Positions 1-10,114 of a DNA stretch of 64,000 nt are shown here, in pieces (within the stretch, counting starts at the first letter, position 1; each line of letters starts with the position of its first letter). The DNA lies in contig JAYQKE010000015.1 in NCBI GenBank assembly GCA_038142525.1, forward strand, positions 248,001-312,000. The letters are read 5' to 3'. The translations under genes were made by a program, and so were the position numbers. The notes below the pieces were generated by a model. The model ran no database searches, had not been told where the DNA came from, and was given only the letters and a program-made list of their open reading frames with translations. The DNA comes from CAJQHK01 sp038142525. GTDB taxonomy: Bacteria; Pseudomonadota; Alphaproteobacteria; Rickettsiales; UBA1997.

Positions 1-2773
1 AACCATTATTAAAATAATTATTTGTTGCCTGACATCCTAAATTAAAAGAATGATTATAATTATAATTCCCACTCGGAGAAAATGAGCTATACATACCATT
101 TGAAGAAGATATTGCTGTTGATAGGCTAGAACCGCTACATCGATAAATTGTACAATTATTACTTAACATCCAACCGTCAATTCTACATTCCACAAATGGC
201 TCGGTTCCATTACTAACATAACCTATAGAATCATTACATGATAATTCAAATTGACGATTAAAATTATAACTAGCTGCTGAGCCAAAATCATTATTTTGAT
301 TAAGTTTAGTAGAAGTGGCAATTAGAGATTCTGCATCATCAACTAAGCATTGGTGAATTTGACATGTGTCATCTAACTGCCAACCGCCAATTATACATCT
401 TATAGATGGATCTGTGCCATTATTAACATAACCGCTAGAACTATCGCAAGATAAATCAAATTTATGATCAAAATTATAACTAGTTGCTGAGCCAAAATCA
501 TTATTTTGATTAATTTTATTAAATTTAGAAATTTCGGATGATAATTCACTAGCTAAACATTGATTTAATTCACATGTATCATTTAACTCCCAACCATCAA
601 GAGTGCATTTTATAGATGGATCTGTACCATCATTAATATAACCGCTAGAACTATCACATGATAAATCAATTTGATGATCAAAATTATAACTAGTTTCTGG
701 GCCAAAATTATTATTTTGATTAATTTTATTAAATTTAGAAATTTTGGATAATAATTCACTAGCTAAACATTGATGCATCTGACATGTATTATCTAAATCC
801 CAACCATCAAGAGTGCATTTTATAGATGGATCTGTACCATCATTAACATAGCCAATAGAATTATTACAGGATAGATCAAATTCATGATCAAAATTATAAC
901 TTGAGGGACCAAAATCATAATTCTGATTCAGTTCGTCTAAAGTGGAAATATCTGATATTAAGTTATCAGTTTGACATTGATGCAATCTGCAAGATCCAGA
1001 AGCTAACCAATCTCCACTATCTTGGCAATTGATTTTTGGAATAGTGGTGTCATATAAAACATAACCAGCAGTATCATCACATTGAAATTCTAGATTACTA
1101 TCTCTGGAATAAACCGTTAATAATTGAGTTCTAGCTTTAGTATTTATTGGCCTAACTGTATTGACCAAATTTCCAGGACAGGTATTTTCAATACAATTTC
1201 CTACAATAACTATGTCAGGTTCGCCATCATCATTTCTATCAGTAAAATAATATCCTAAATTACTACGAGAAAATCCAACTGAACAATCAAGCAAACCAGG
1301 TGATAACACAGTCCTATTCTCATCATAATCAACCTCTATAGCACCATTTAAACCATCTATACGACTCCAAGAATCATAACTATCTAAACGATATTTCTTT
1401 GCAGTACAGAAACCATCAAAAACTATATTCTCAGTATTTTCAGGAAAATAATAAGTAATAGAATTATCATGATAACCTGGAATACAATTAACAGCACCTA
1501 AAGAAGAAGATCCATTATGTAGATATGTTATAAATTGATTGCCATTAAGACCTTTTGGTACAGATAGTCCAGAATTTGAAGCCCAATTTCTTAATGTTTT
1601 TGATTTTTCTCTACATGCAGTCCCAGAAATAACTACACTAGCATCTTGCGCTGACAAATTATAAAATAAATTCTGATCATTTGTACAGCCAATTTTGCAA
1701 GCAATAACCTTATTACTATTAGTACCAGCTGAATTAAGAACCACATCACCAACCTGCATAGTTGAACATTGATTAATCAATGGACTATTAGGTATCTCAC
1801 CATCACCAGTACAAGATCCTGTTAAGGCTAAAGAACATCTATCAGTATCAAAATAATAAGATAAATTACTACCAGGAGTAATCCTACCTATCTGACAAAC
1901 GATATCATTTGATGCTCTTGGAGTAATATCGCTTTCTCCAACAATGGAAGAATCATAATCTATATTTTCTGTAGTTTTAAGATTTCCATCCATAAAACCT
2001 GAGTCATATTGTTCACGAAAACAACAGCCGGTAAATTTAATCAATTTAAAACCGGTTTGTTCAAAATAATAACCCAAATCATTCGTCTTCTCATAACCAG
2101 ATTTACATTCCAATATACCTTTATTATTATAATCCTTCTTATGATCATAATATATAACAGATTTCACCGCAACACCATCACGCAATTTTGGTGGAAGAGA
2201 TTTTACCCTGACCTGCTCTGAACTAAATTTCTCCTCAGTATAAATCCTATATGATTTAATAGCAATTAAAGGAATAAAATCAGTATTATTGGTACGATAT
2301 CTAATATTATCTATAATTCCGACAAATGATTTACTACCAAATGTTAATTTAGAGATATTACGAAACTCAATATTAGATATGCTATATGTTTCTCCATTTT
2401 TTGTTATGCTAGCACTTGCAGGAGATATTTTGACCTCACCACCTCCCACATAAACCCTAGCTATTAGACCTATTCTAGAATAAAATACTATAATATCCTG
2501 ATCTTCATTTATAGCCAAATCAGAATTTGGAATTCTAAACTTGATTTCATTGGAATTTTTGATGGAGCTATTCTTAGAAACAAATATCTTATATGGAGAG
2601 GATTTTTTGTAATCTTCAGAACAATTATTATTATTAAAAAAACTAATTTTAAGACCACCTATATTACCATCATTATCAAAAAGATTATCCATATCATAAC
2701 AGGCAGCAAAGAGGGTTCTCGAAAAGAGTAAGATAAATAATATTATTGCTGAGATAATCCTAATACGACTCAT
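1..2773 (-). CDS. Secreted Cys-rich protein with Sushi-like repeats (3' end outside window)
   Basis: The reverse strand is open without a stop from an ATG at 2773 to the left edge, giving more than 920 residues; the C-terminus lies outside. The start overlaps the last 14 bases of the prepilin peptidase gene, which suggests translational coupling. Residues 1-24 form a signal peptide (hydrophobic core IILFILL, cleavage site near LFA/AC). Residues about 25-240 look like a beta-rich region without Cys pairs. From about residue 240 there are regularly spaced Cys, and the part encoded by 1-1000 is a run of ~70-residue modules of the form C..GYVN.GT.PS..C...GW.L...C..HQC. This spacing of Cys, GY and GW resembles complement-control (Sushi/CCP) modules. 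Codon use is like the neighbours. Likely an exported adhesin or surface protein; no function can be named. Confidence 0.75.
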   Translation of the reverse strand, partial: MSRIRIISAIILFILLFSRTLFAACYDMDNLFDNDGNIGGLKISFFNNNNCSEDYKKSSPYKIFVSKNSSIKNSNEIKFRIPNSDLAINEDQDIIVFYSRIGLIARVYVGGGEVKISPASASITKNGETYSISNIEFRNISKLTFGSKSFVGIIDNIRYRTNNTDFIPLIAIKSYRIYTEEKFSSEQVRVKSLPPKLRDGVAVKSVIYYDHKKDYNNKGILECKSGYEKTNDLGYYFEQTGFKLIKFTGCCFREQYDSGFMDGNLKTTENIDYDSSIVGESDITPRASNDIVCQIGRITPGSNLSYYFDTDRCSLALTGSCTGDGEIPNSPLINQCSTMQVGDVVLNSAGTNSNKVIACKIGCTNDQNLFYNLSAQDASVVISGTACREKSKTLRNWASNSGLSVPKGLNGNQFITYLHNGSSSLGAVNCIPGYHDNSITYYFPENTENIVFDGFCTAKKYRLDSYDSWSRIDGLNGAIEVDYDENRTVLSPGLLDCSVGFSRSNLGYYFTDRNDDGEPDIVIVGNCIENTCPGNLVNTVRPINTKARTQLLTVYSRDSNLEFQCDDTAGYVLYDTTIPKINCQDSGDWLASGSCRLHQCQTDNLISDISTLDELNQNYDFGPSSYNFDHEFDLSCNNSIGYVNDGTDPSIKCTLDGWDLDNTCQMHQCLASELLSKISKFNKINQNNNFGPETSYNFDHQIDLSCDSSSGYINDGTDPSIKCTLDGWELNDTCELNQCLASELSSEISKFNKINQNNDFGSATSYNFDHKFDLSCDSSSGYVNNGTDPSIRCIIGGWQLDDTCQIHQCLVDDAESLIATSTKLNQNNDFGSAASYNFNRQFELSCNDSIGYVSNGTEPFVECRIDGWMLSNNCTIYRCSGSSLSTAISSSNGMYSSFSPSGNYNYNHSFNLGCQATNNYFNNG
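90..1000 (-). repeat. Tandem ~210-bp coding repeats (70-residue Sushi-like modules)
   Basis: Similar blocks recur at a period close to 210 bp. The marker ttattttgat falls at 291-300, 501-510 and 711-720, with a diverged copy near 917-930. Each block encodes one module with four Cys, one GY and one GW. The two middle copies are most alike, which suggests recent duplication. The first copy continues past the left edge. Confidence 0.75.
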
Positions 2774-3563
2774 ATAAACATTCAAAAATCATACACTCTA
2801 AAATATCAGATATATCAAATAAATCTGCAAAACCCCATAAATTCATTATAAGAGCAAAAGAAAGTGCTGGAGCAAAAGGAAAAGTATCTTCTTTTTTAAA
2901 AAATTTCCATGCTACACCATATATTATACCAAAAATACCAAGAAATGCAATGAAATAGACAAAATTATTCATTCCTAAAAATATACCAGCTATAGGAAAA
3001 AACTTTAGATCGTCACTTCCAATAGCATATTTTTTTCTTATAATTAAAAATATATAAAAAATAGAATATATAAATAGAGCATATAAAAATGCTGATAATA
3101 TATGATTCTGTATATTATAATTCTTAGTTATAAAAATATGATAGCATATTGCCAAAATTAGCAAAGAAATTTGTGTAATATTAGGAATAAAATAATGTTC
3201 TAGATCAACAATAGAAGCGATCATCAAAATAACTATTATAGCTAATATTATGAATAAATGGACATTAAAATTTTGACCAAGAACAAAATAGCTAATTAAG
3301 AAAAAAATAGTGGTAAATATTTCGATTAAAATATAGCGTGGTGGAATTTTATTTTTACAATGAGAGCATTTACCACCCTGGAAAATCCAAGAGAAAATAG
3401 GAATTAAATTTTTTATTTTTAAAATATTATTGCATTTTGGACAAAAAGACCTTCTTATTATAAGGTCAGTTATTTTACTACCTCTGGTACCTAATCTATA
3501 GCTTGCCATTGAAATAAAACTACCGAAAATAAAACCAAAAATAATTATTAAAAATATTTCCAT
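2760..3563 (-). CDS. pilD: Prepilin peptidase / type IV leader peptidase
   Basis: 267 residues, the normal length for the A24 aspartic peptidase family, which cleaves and N-methylates type IV prepilins in the inner membrane. The N-terminus has the usual GFIFGSF..M..YR motif, followed by a zinc-type pair CPKC (about residue 41) and CSHC (about residue 66). There are about seven further hydrophobic segments. The two catalytic Asp are in IVDLEHYFIPN (about residue 112) and GSDDLKF (about residue 183); the second motif has Asp where GxGD normally has Gly. The gene starts only 3 bases from the start of the divergent NlpD-like gene and overlaps the downstream Cys-rich protein, so peptidase and secreted protein are probably co-transcribed. 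No pilin gene is visible in this window. Confidence 0.88.
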   Translation of the reverse strand: MEIFLIIIFGFIFGSFISMASYRLGTRGSKITDLIIRRSFCPKCNNILKIKNLIPIFSWIFQGGKCSHCKNKIPPRYILIEIFTTIFFLISYFVLGQNFNVHLFIILAIIVILMIASIVDLEHYFIPNITQISLLILAICYHIFITKNYNIQNHILSAFLYALFIYSIFYIFLIIRKKYAIGSDDLKFFPIAGIFLGMNNFVYFIAFLGIFGIIYGVAWKFFKKEDTFPFAPALSFALIMNLWGFADLFDISDILECMIFECLYESY

Positions 3564-3566
3564 AAA

Positions 3567-4529
3567 ATGAGATTATTTATTATTTTGCTATTCATAATGC
3601 TAACTGGTTGCTATCAAAATAAAGTAGAGATCGTTATCAATAAGGATAAAATATATTCCAAGAAAAATTATTACAAGAAAAATAGATTAAAGTTCAGTGA
3701 TATTAGCAAAAAGAATTTAGAAAATCTAAATAGTAACTCAAATATTGCTGTGGCAAAATCTAACCCAATAGAAAATAAAAATAACGCCGCTGAAGTGATT
3801 GTAAATCCTGGTGATACATTATATGGAATTTCTGCAACATATAATATTCCAAATCGTGATCTTATTGAAATTAATAATTTAAACGAACCTTATATATTAA
3901 AAGTTGGACAAAGAATAAAATTACCATCTTTTAAATATCATAAAGTGCAATCGGGAGATAATTTAAATTCTATAGCCAGAATGTATGATATGAAAATTGC
4001 TAATTTGATAAAATTAAATGATCTGGAAAAACCCTATAATATTAAATCTGGCGACAAGATTAGAATTTCCGAAACCGCCTCCATTAAAAGAGATGTTAAA
4101 AAACGAAAGCCAAAAACTAAAAAATTACCTATCATAGCCAATAATAGTAAATTCATCTGGCCAGTTAAATCTGGAACTATAATTTCCAAATTTGGACAAA
4201 AAGCGGGTGGCTTATATAATGATGGCATCAATATTAAGACAAATGGTAATGATGATGCTATTTCAGTTAAGGATGGTAAGGTTGTTTATGTTGGAAATGA
4301 GCTTAGAGGTTATGGTAATTTGATTATTATAAAACATGCAAATAACTGGATTTCTGCCTATGCTCACTTAGATGATATTTTAGTCCAAAAGGGACAAAAA
4401 ATTGAACAAGGTACAAAAATTGCTAATATTGGTGCCACAGGAAATGTTTCAGAAAAACAGCTATATTTTAGCTTAATAAAAAAGAAGGAAGCTGTTAATC
4501 CAGAAAAATATTTGGAGAAGAAAAAATAG
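3567..4529 (+). CDS. NlpD-like lipoprotein: two LysM domains and a degenerate M23 domain
   Basis: 320 residues. The N-terminus is a lipoprotein signal (LFIMLTGC, Cys at residue 15). Two LysM modules follow (about 78-122 and 124-168), each with the GDTL/GDNL..IA pattern, then a basic linker and a LytM/M23 domain (about 195-315). The M23 zinc ligands are mostly lost: the usual HxGxD is replaced by NDGIN, and the final HxH strand LHFE is replaced by LYFS. This fits the NlpD/EnvC group, which activates cell-wall amidases rather than cutting peptidoglycan itself. Start choice rests on the lipobox. Divergent from pilD with three bases between start codons. Confidence 0.85.
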   Translation: MRLFIILLFIMLTGCYQNKVEIVINKDKIYSKKNYYKKNRLKFSDISKKNLENLNSNSNIAVAKSNPIENKNNAAEVIVNPGDTLYGISATYNIPNRDLIEINNLNEPYILKVGQRIKLPSFKYHKVQSGDNLNSIARMYDMKIANLIKLNDLEKPYNIKSGDKIRISETASIKRDVKKRKPKTKKLPIIANNSKFIWPVKSGTIISKFGQKAGGLYNDGINIKTNGNDDAISVKDGKVVYVGNELRGYGNLIIIKHANNWISAYAHLDDILVQKGQKIEQGTKIANIGATGNVSEKQLYFSLIKKKEAVNPEKYLEKKK

Positions 4530-4531
4530 CT

Positions 4532-4562
4532 ATAGCAATTTCCATCTTTTAGGAATTGCTAT
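4532..4562. terminator. Hairpin between convergent genes, probable bidirectional terminator
   Basis: The arm atagcaatttcc (4532-4543) pairs with ggaattgctat (4552-4562) with one bulge around an A/T-rich loop. It lies exactly between the stop of the NlpD-like gene and the stop of the convergent thiolase gene. Confidence 0.6.
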
Positions 4563-5853
4563 TATTTCGCTTCTAATAAACAAGCTCCACCTTGACCGCC
4601 ACCAATACAAAGAGTTGTAAGTGCCATCTTTTTCTTTTTCCTTTTTAATTCTTTTAAAGCGTGAATAATAATTCTAGAACCACTCATTCCCACTGGATGA
4701 CCAAGAGAAATACCGCCACCATTAACATTTAAAATTTCATCATCAATCTTACCAATTGCAGATTCTAAACCTAATTCTTTTTTAGCAAATTCATCAGACT
4801 CAAAAGCTTTTTTGCAAGCAATCACCTGAGTTGCGAAAGCTTCATTAATTTCAATTAGATCAATATCTTTGAATTTAACATCTGATTTTTTAAGTAATTT
4901 TGTCCGCAAAAACTGGACCCAAACCCATACGAGAAGGATCAAGACCAGCATAGGCAAAATCTCTTAAATAACCTAAAGGTTTTAATTTTAACTCCTTAGC
5001 TTTGGATTCACTCATTAAAATCATAGCGACCCCAGCATCAGTTAATTGAGAAGAATTACCAACGGTAACTGTGCCTGTATTTCTCTCAAAATATGGCTTT
5101 AACTTGGATAAATCCTTCATATTTTGACCATTTCTTATTCCTTCGTCATTTTCAATAATTTTACTATTTTTTACATCATTATTAAAAATTGTAACAATTT
5201 CATCATCAAAAACTCCTTCTGCAGTTGCTTTTTCTGCTCTATTATGACTTTGCATAGCATATTCATCTTGCTCTTTTCTAGTGATTCTAAAGTCACGAGC
5301 TAGATTTTCAGCAGTCGATCCCATAATTAGCCCAGAAATTGGGTCAGTTAATCCTTCTTCGCACTGCAATAACAGGCGATAAGAAGTTTGGTCTAAATCT
5401 AAAAATAACTTTTAATTTTTGTAAAAATGATCTGGATTTAAATAAATCAGCAAATAATTTGGTCATCTTGCTATTATATAAAAGAGGAATATTGCTCATA
5501 GATTCTACACCGCCAGCAATAATTACATCAGCATCACCTAGCAAGATTCTATTGGCTGCACTTGTGACAGATTCCATGCCAGAAGCACAATTGCGATGCA
5601 CGGTAAAAGCTGGAACTGATTCTGGAATACCAGCTTTTAAGGCTATAACCCTAGCAATATTTGCCGAGTCACTAAGATTTGCAACATTACCAATAATTAC
5701 TTCATCAATTATATTTGGATCAATATCAGTTCTAACGAGAAGCTCTTTTACTACTTTTGCTCCCAGATCATGGGCAGAAACATTTTTTAGACAACCTCCT
5801 GCTTTACCCATCGGAGTTCTAAAACCTTCAATTATTGCAATTCTTTCTTTCAT
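4562..5853 (-). CDS. Acetyl-CoA C-acyltransferase, FadI/FadA type (frame broken twice)
   Basis: A thiolase of about 430 residues spread over three frames. The nucleophile Cys is in VHRNCASGMES (about residue 90), the catalytic His in GGGISLGHPVG and the second Cys in CIGGGQGGA near the C-terminus. The insert KLKVIFRFRPNFLSPVIAV after the Cys loop is like FadI, the thiolase subunit of the trifunctional beta-oxidation enzyme, more than like PhaA. Frame breaks lie at 5361-5367 (gcactgc where Ala-Glu-Glu-Gly is expected) and 4902-4907 (gtccgc where Phe-Ala-Ala-Lys is expected). Each adds one base and both fall on expected GCWGC motifs. All catalytic parts are intact once the frame is mended, so sequence error is the simpler reading. 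Confidence 0.85.
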
Positions 5854-5893
5854 ATTTAATAATATTTATTATGGCAATTAACACTCTAACATT

Positions 5894-6644
5894 ATGATAA
5901 GAATTTTTTAAATCTAGATAAAATTTACCAAGATCAAATAATTGAAATTAAGGATAAAGATTTTTTTTATCTAAAAAATGTTATGAGGGTAAAAACTTCT
6001 GATAAAATTAATATTTTTAATGGTCAGGATGGAGATTTTTTGGGAGAGATTGTAAATACTGCTAAGAAAAAATGTCAAATTCTTATTAAAAAACAAATCA
6101 AAGAACAATATTTTCCACCCAAAATTTCTTTAGCATTTTCAATAGTTAAAAATCATACTTTAGAATCAATTGCTAAAAGGGGAATGGAAATGGGTGTAAC
6201 TAAATTCATTCCGATTACTACCAAAAGATCATTTATCAATAAATTTAATAAAGAGAAATTCTTGATAAATATTAAGGAGGGATCTGAGCAATCTGAAAGA
6301 AATGATATCGCTAAAAAAAAAAATTGCAAAATTTAAATGACTTTTTGGAAGAATATCTTGATAATCAAAGAATTTTAATTCTTTGTGACGAATCTGGAAC
6401 TTCAGAAAAGGCCAACGATATTTTACAAAAAATTAATAGCAAAAATAAAGAAGTTATTATCTTAATTGGTCCAGAAGGTGGCTTTTCTAATGATGAATTA
6501 GATTTAATTAAATCTAAAAATATTTATTCAATTAGTCTAGGTCCTAGAATTTTAAGAGTTGATACAGCAATGATATCAGCTTTAACCTTAGTTCAAGAAT
6601 CTTTTGGTGATTGGTCTTTGGTAAAAAATACCATAATTTCATAA
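5894..6644 (+). CDS. rsmE: 16S rRNA (uracil-1498-N3) methyltransferase (frame broken)
   Basis: Two frames together give about 248 residues, the normal RsmE length. The enzyme methylates U1498 of 16S rRNA using S-adenosylmethionine. The SPOUT-fold signatures are clear: AKRGMEMGVTKFIPI in the middle, IGPEGGFSNDEL, and GPRILRVDTAMISAL near the end. An A11 run near 6311-6323 carries the main frameshift. The true start is probably the ATG at 5894 (MIRIFLNLDKIY), which needs one more T in the T6 run at 5903-5908. The gene starts 40 bp from the divergent thiolase start. Its 3' end overlaps the convergent tatC by 52 bp. Confidence 0.85.
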
Positions 6645-7339
6645 AATAATATCATAATTACTGCTATAAAAATTTGGCTAAATATATCAGGAGGGGTAAA
6701 GATAGCGCCAATTGTAAAAGATAAAATTATATAATATTTACGGAATTTTTTTAGAGAAATTTTATCTATTTTTTTAAATTTAATTAATAATAAAAATAAT
6801 AAGGGTATTTGAAAAATTAAACCAAAAATAAATATCATATTTAATATTAATTTTAAATATTCACTGATTTTTGCTTCTAAAATAATTGGAATTACTGAAT
6901 TAATATTTTCAAAACTTAAGAAGAATTTTAAGGCTATTGGTAATAATCCATAATAACATAATGCAGATCCTACGAAAAATAAAATAGGACTAATTAAAAA
7001 AATCATTATCATTATTCCCCTTTCTTTTTTATAAAGAGCCGGTGTTAAAAAAAGATAAATTTGCCATAAAATTAGTGGCAAAGAACAAAATAAAGCAAAA
7101 ATAAATGATAATTTTAAATAGGATAAAAATGCTTCAATTGGCGAGGTATAAATTATTCTACGAGAATCTTCAGAATTAATCTCTAAAGGCTTTAACAGAA
7201 AATTATATATTTGCTCAGAAAAAATATATCCTATGATAAAGAAAAATAGAAAAAATATTAAAGATTTTATAAATCTTTGACGAAATTCTAATAAATGCTC
7301 ATTGAGATTATTTTTAACTGCTGATTTGACCATCTTCAA
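6593..7339 (-). CDS. tatC: Sec-independent protein translocase subunit TatC
   Basis: 248 intact residues. TatC is the multi-spanning membrane receptor for twin-arginine signal peptides. The N-terminus carries HLLEFRQR (usual HLxELRxR), and six hydrophobic segments follow. The periplasmic loop has SPIEAFLSYLKLSF, and the region PALYKKER is the usual PGLYxxEr. The start lies inside the 3' end of lolD (26-bp overlap); an internal Met two codons on is an equal candidate. The 3' end overlaps the convergent rsmE. No tatA or tatB is seen nearby, so these must lie elsewhere. Confidence 0.92.
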   Translation of the reverse strand: MKMVKSAVKNNLNEHLLEFRQRFIKSLIFFLFFFIIGYIFSEQIYNFLLKPLEINSEDSRRIIYTSPIEAFLSYLKLSFIFALFCSLPLILWQIYLFLTPALYKKERGIMIMIFLISPILFFVGSALCYYGLLPIALKFFLSFENINSVIPIILEAKISEYLKLILNMIFIFGLIFQIPLLFLLLIKFKKIDKISLKKFRKYYIILSFTIGAIFTPPDIFSQIFIAVIMILFYEIMVFFTKDQSPKDS

Positions 7340-7982
7340 TTGTAATTATCTGATCCATCTTTTTGGCCAAATCCATATTATGAGTAACTATTAATGAATT
7401 TATTTTATATTCTTTGGTAAAATCATAGAAAATTTGAAAGATATTTTGGGCATTTTTAGAATCTAAATTTCCTGTCGGCTCATCAGCAAATAAAATTTTT
7501 GGTTTTGTAATTATAGCTCTAGCAATGGCAATTCTTTGTTGTTGACCACCTGATAGCTCATAGGGAAAAGAGTTTTTTTTATCACTAAGATCAATTTTTT
7601 CCAAAATCTCTTCAGCTTTTTTTAGTGCCAGTTTTTTATCTTTATTTTTTATTAATAAAGGTAAGGCTATATTTTCAACTGAATTAAATTCGGGAAGTAA
7701 ATTATGATCTTGATAAATAAAACCAATATTATTTTTTCTAAATTCAGTGCGCTCTTTGTCACTGCTATTTGATAAATTTATATTATCAAAAATCACTTTC
7801 CCAGAAGTTGGATTATCTAACAAGCCAGCAATTTGCAAAAGCGTAGTCTTTCCAGATCCAGAAGGACCAACAAGAGCAGTAATTCGACCAGGATCTAATG
7901 ATAAATTAATATTTTTTAATATTTTTAATTCCTTATTTTGAATAAAAAAAGATTTATTAATATTTTCTAATTTGATTTGCAT
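7314..7982 (-). CDS. lolD: Lipoprotein-releasing ABC transporter ATPase
   Basis: 222 residues, an ABC ATPase of the LolD/MacB type. Walker A GPSGSGKTTLLQ (about residue 39), Q-loop YQDHNLLPEF, signature LSGGQQQR, Walker B KILFADEPTGNLD and the switch His in VTHN are all present. EFNSVENIALPLL and DEPTGNLDSKNA are typical of LolD, which with LolC/E pulls lipoproteins from the inner membrane for passage to LolA. LolC/E is not in the window. It overlaps tatC downstream. Upstream is a 267-bp spacer with a palindromic element. Confidence 0.88.
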   Translation of the reverse strand: MQIKLENINKSFFIQNKELKILKNINLSLDPGRITALVGPSGSGKTTLLQIAGLLDNPTSGKVIFDNINLSNSSDKERTEFRKNNIGFIYQDHNLLPEFNSVENIALPLLIKNKDKKLALKKAEEILEKIDLSDKKNSFPYELSGGQQQRIAIARAIITKPKILFADEPTGNLDSKNAQNIFQIFYDFTKEYKINSLIVTHNMDLAKKMDQIITIEDGQISS

Positions 7983-8249
7983 ATCATACCAATTATCATT
8001 AAAAAAACTATTACAAAGATAAACAATCTAGCTTCATCTTTTTCTTATTATTAGTAAAAAGCTATGACGCAATATGGGTATATTGACCTCATTTTTTACA
8101 AATAACAAGAAAAAATATTTTACTTTTAAAAAATTTATTTTTTTAAGTAAAAAGTTGCAAATTACTCAGAAAATCAAAAGATTTTCTTGTGTCATTTGTG
8201 CTATATTGTTTATTTTTTAATGATAAATGGTATTAATTCGTGGATTCTT
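7983..8249. promoter_or_regulatory. Intergenic spacer: lolD promoter side, virD4 3' side, hairpins
   Basis: No gene is seen here. The spacer holds a long imperfect palindrome (8036-8122), a second inverted repeat of an A/T-rich kind at about 8118-8152, and a perfect 8-bp stem agaaaatc / gattttct at 8168-8187 with an aaaa loop. One or more may end virD4 transcription. The lolD promoter must lie just upstream of 7982, but I cannot pick a convincing -35/-10 pair. Confidence 0.5.
8036..8122. repeat. Palindromic element with core CAATATGGGTATATTG
   Basis: The left arm (8036-8069, tttttcttattattagtaaa...) matches the reverse complement of the right arm (8086-8122) over about 35 bases with few mismatches. 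The core at 8070-8085 is nearly self-complementary. Two other elements at 18785-18948 and 19138-19281 have the same kind of core with different arm sequences. Confidence 0.65.
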
Positions 8250-10114
8250 CTATTTTCTCCTGATTTTGATCTTGATTTTTTGCTGCTGATTATTTTCCTC
8301 AGCATTGGCAGCTTCTTCTGGCTGTCTTTTTTCTGGTCTTGGTGGAATATAAGGCTCTTGCTTAGGTATTTTTACTTGAGATAGCAATCTTTTTTTAAAG
8401 AACCTGCTAGCATAATATTTAATTTTCTTTGATTTAATTGGTGGCTGAGATTCGATAAGAATAATTTGATCATCTCTTGGTAATTGTATTACTTCTTGAG
8501 GTAACAATAAGGCTCTTTGAGTGTGCGAAATATGGAAATTACGAGCACCAGGATTTAGATCTAAATATTTTGGTTTATTAGTTGAAATTTGAGTTGCAGT
8601 TTTATTGCCAATTAATTGTGAAATCAAATTTGCAGTTTCCATATTATTAGCAAACAAAAGTAATACGATAAGTTGAGTTGGAAAGAAATGAATTCATGCC
8701 AGCCTCTTCATAAATACCTTTAAGCTGTTGAGTATCTTGAATGATAAGGAATAACTTAACTCTATAACCACGAAAATAAGCAATACCAGCCTGAAATTGT
8801 TCTAATTTACCCAAAGTTGGAAACTCATCCATCATCATTAAAACACCAGTTTTTTCTTCTGGCCTTGGCATTTTAGCAGTAAAAAAAGATCTTCGCTTGC
8901 TGATAAAAAATTCCCATCAAAGGTTTAAGACGAGAGATATTATCAGGAGTTAAACCGATATATAATGTATGGCTCTCTTTTTTAAAATTATTAAGATTAA
9001 AATCACTAGTAGCTGTTGTTTTATCAATTAATGGGTTAGCCCATAATTCTAAAGATGAGTTGGCAGTTGAAGTAACTGAACCCCTTTCCTTATCTGGTTT
9101 TTGTAAATAAGCTGCAATATTCATATAAGATACAGGATGAATATCTTTACCCATAGTGTCCAAAATAACAGCAAGATTATAAACTACATCATTATTTCTT
9201 AAAGTCCTAACCACCTCGCCTAAGGTGCTTGGCTTTGATTTATCAGCTAATAAATAAAGCATAACACCAACTAAAAGTGATCGACCCTCATTTTGCCAAA
9301 ATTCTTGTTCTGGAAGTAAAAAATTGGCAATTTTTTGTACATCATCAACCATTTTACCCGATTTTCTTGAAATCCAATCCATTGGATTATAACAATGGCT
9401 AATTCCATCTGGATCAGCTGGATTCCAGAGAAATGTTTTTTGATGTAATTTATTTTTTCGATAACCAGAAGTTAATTCGTAATTTTCCAATTTAATATCG
9501 TGGACAATTACTGAATCACGCCAAAATAATAAATTTGGAATTACAAAACCCACACCCTTACCAGAACCAGTTGGTGCAAATAGTAAAATATGTTGATAAT
9601 CATCTGCTATAAGAAATTTTCCCTTATGAGAGCCAAGTAATACACCTCTTTTTGCCTTGAGACCCATTTTACTAATTTGTCTATCAGTGGCCCATTTAGC
9701 ATTACCATGAATTGATTCTGCTTTTTTAAATGGTCGCCAATCCATTAATGGTGCTCTTATCATCCATAAAGAAGTTAATAAAAATATATATGGTAAAAGA
9801 GTTGTCAGATATAATTTTGGAATAAAATAGCTAATTTGGGATGCTGCCGTGGGAATAGTGCTGTTCCAATGTAAATAGTCAATATTTTTAAAATAAAAAA
9901 CCCAATATTGTACTAATATATTCCAAAGAATTAAGATGTTCTCCCAATTCGGAATAGTAAAATAGCTAATTGCCACCTGCCAAGTTGGAGCCATAGTTAC
10001 CACCACAAGAAGCATTGTAATATAACCACAGATAAAAAATACAGATATTAATAGAAATCCTATTATAACAAAATTTCTAAAATGCCTGACTATTTCAGGG
10101 GTATCATCATTCAT
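8250..10114 (-). CDS. virD4: Type IV secretion coupling protein VirD4/TraD (frame broken twice)
   Basis: About 620 residues over three frames. It is the inner-membrane hexameric ATPase that passes substrates to the type IV secretion channel. Several N-terminal hydrophobic segments (about residues 15-40, 65-85, 105-125) precede the motor. Walker A is APTGSGKGVGFVIPN (about residue 181) and Walker B is GVLMMMDEFPTLG. Past the motor, an Arg/Gln/Glu-rich tail runs from about residue 540 and is probably disordered. Breaks: one extra T in the T7 run at 8881-8887, and GCAAAC at 8650-8655 where ITF-Ala-Ala-NNMET is expected. The start overlaps the glyA stop by 8 bp. In Rickettsiales virD4 usually follows virB8-B11; here it follows glyA. 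Confidence 0.9.

Noticed and set aside
5339..5881. 180-codon open frame on the forward strand opposite the thiolase gene
   Set aside because: It is antisense to a well-matched thiolase and has no recognisable motifs.
8187..8384. 65-codon forward frame with a hydrophobic stretch near the virD4 3' end
   Set aside because: It is antisense to the Gln/Glu/Lys-rich tail of virD4, which produces Phe/Leu/Ile-rich shadows.
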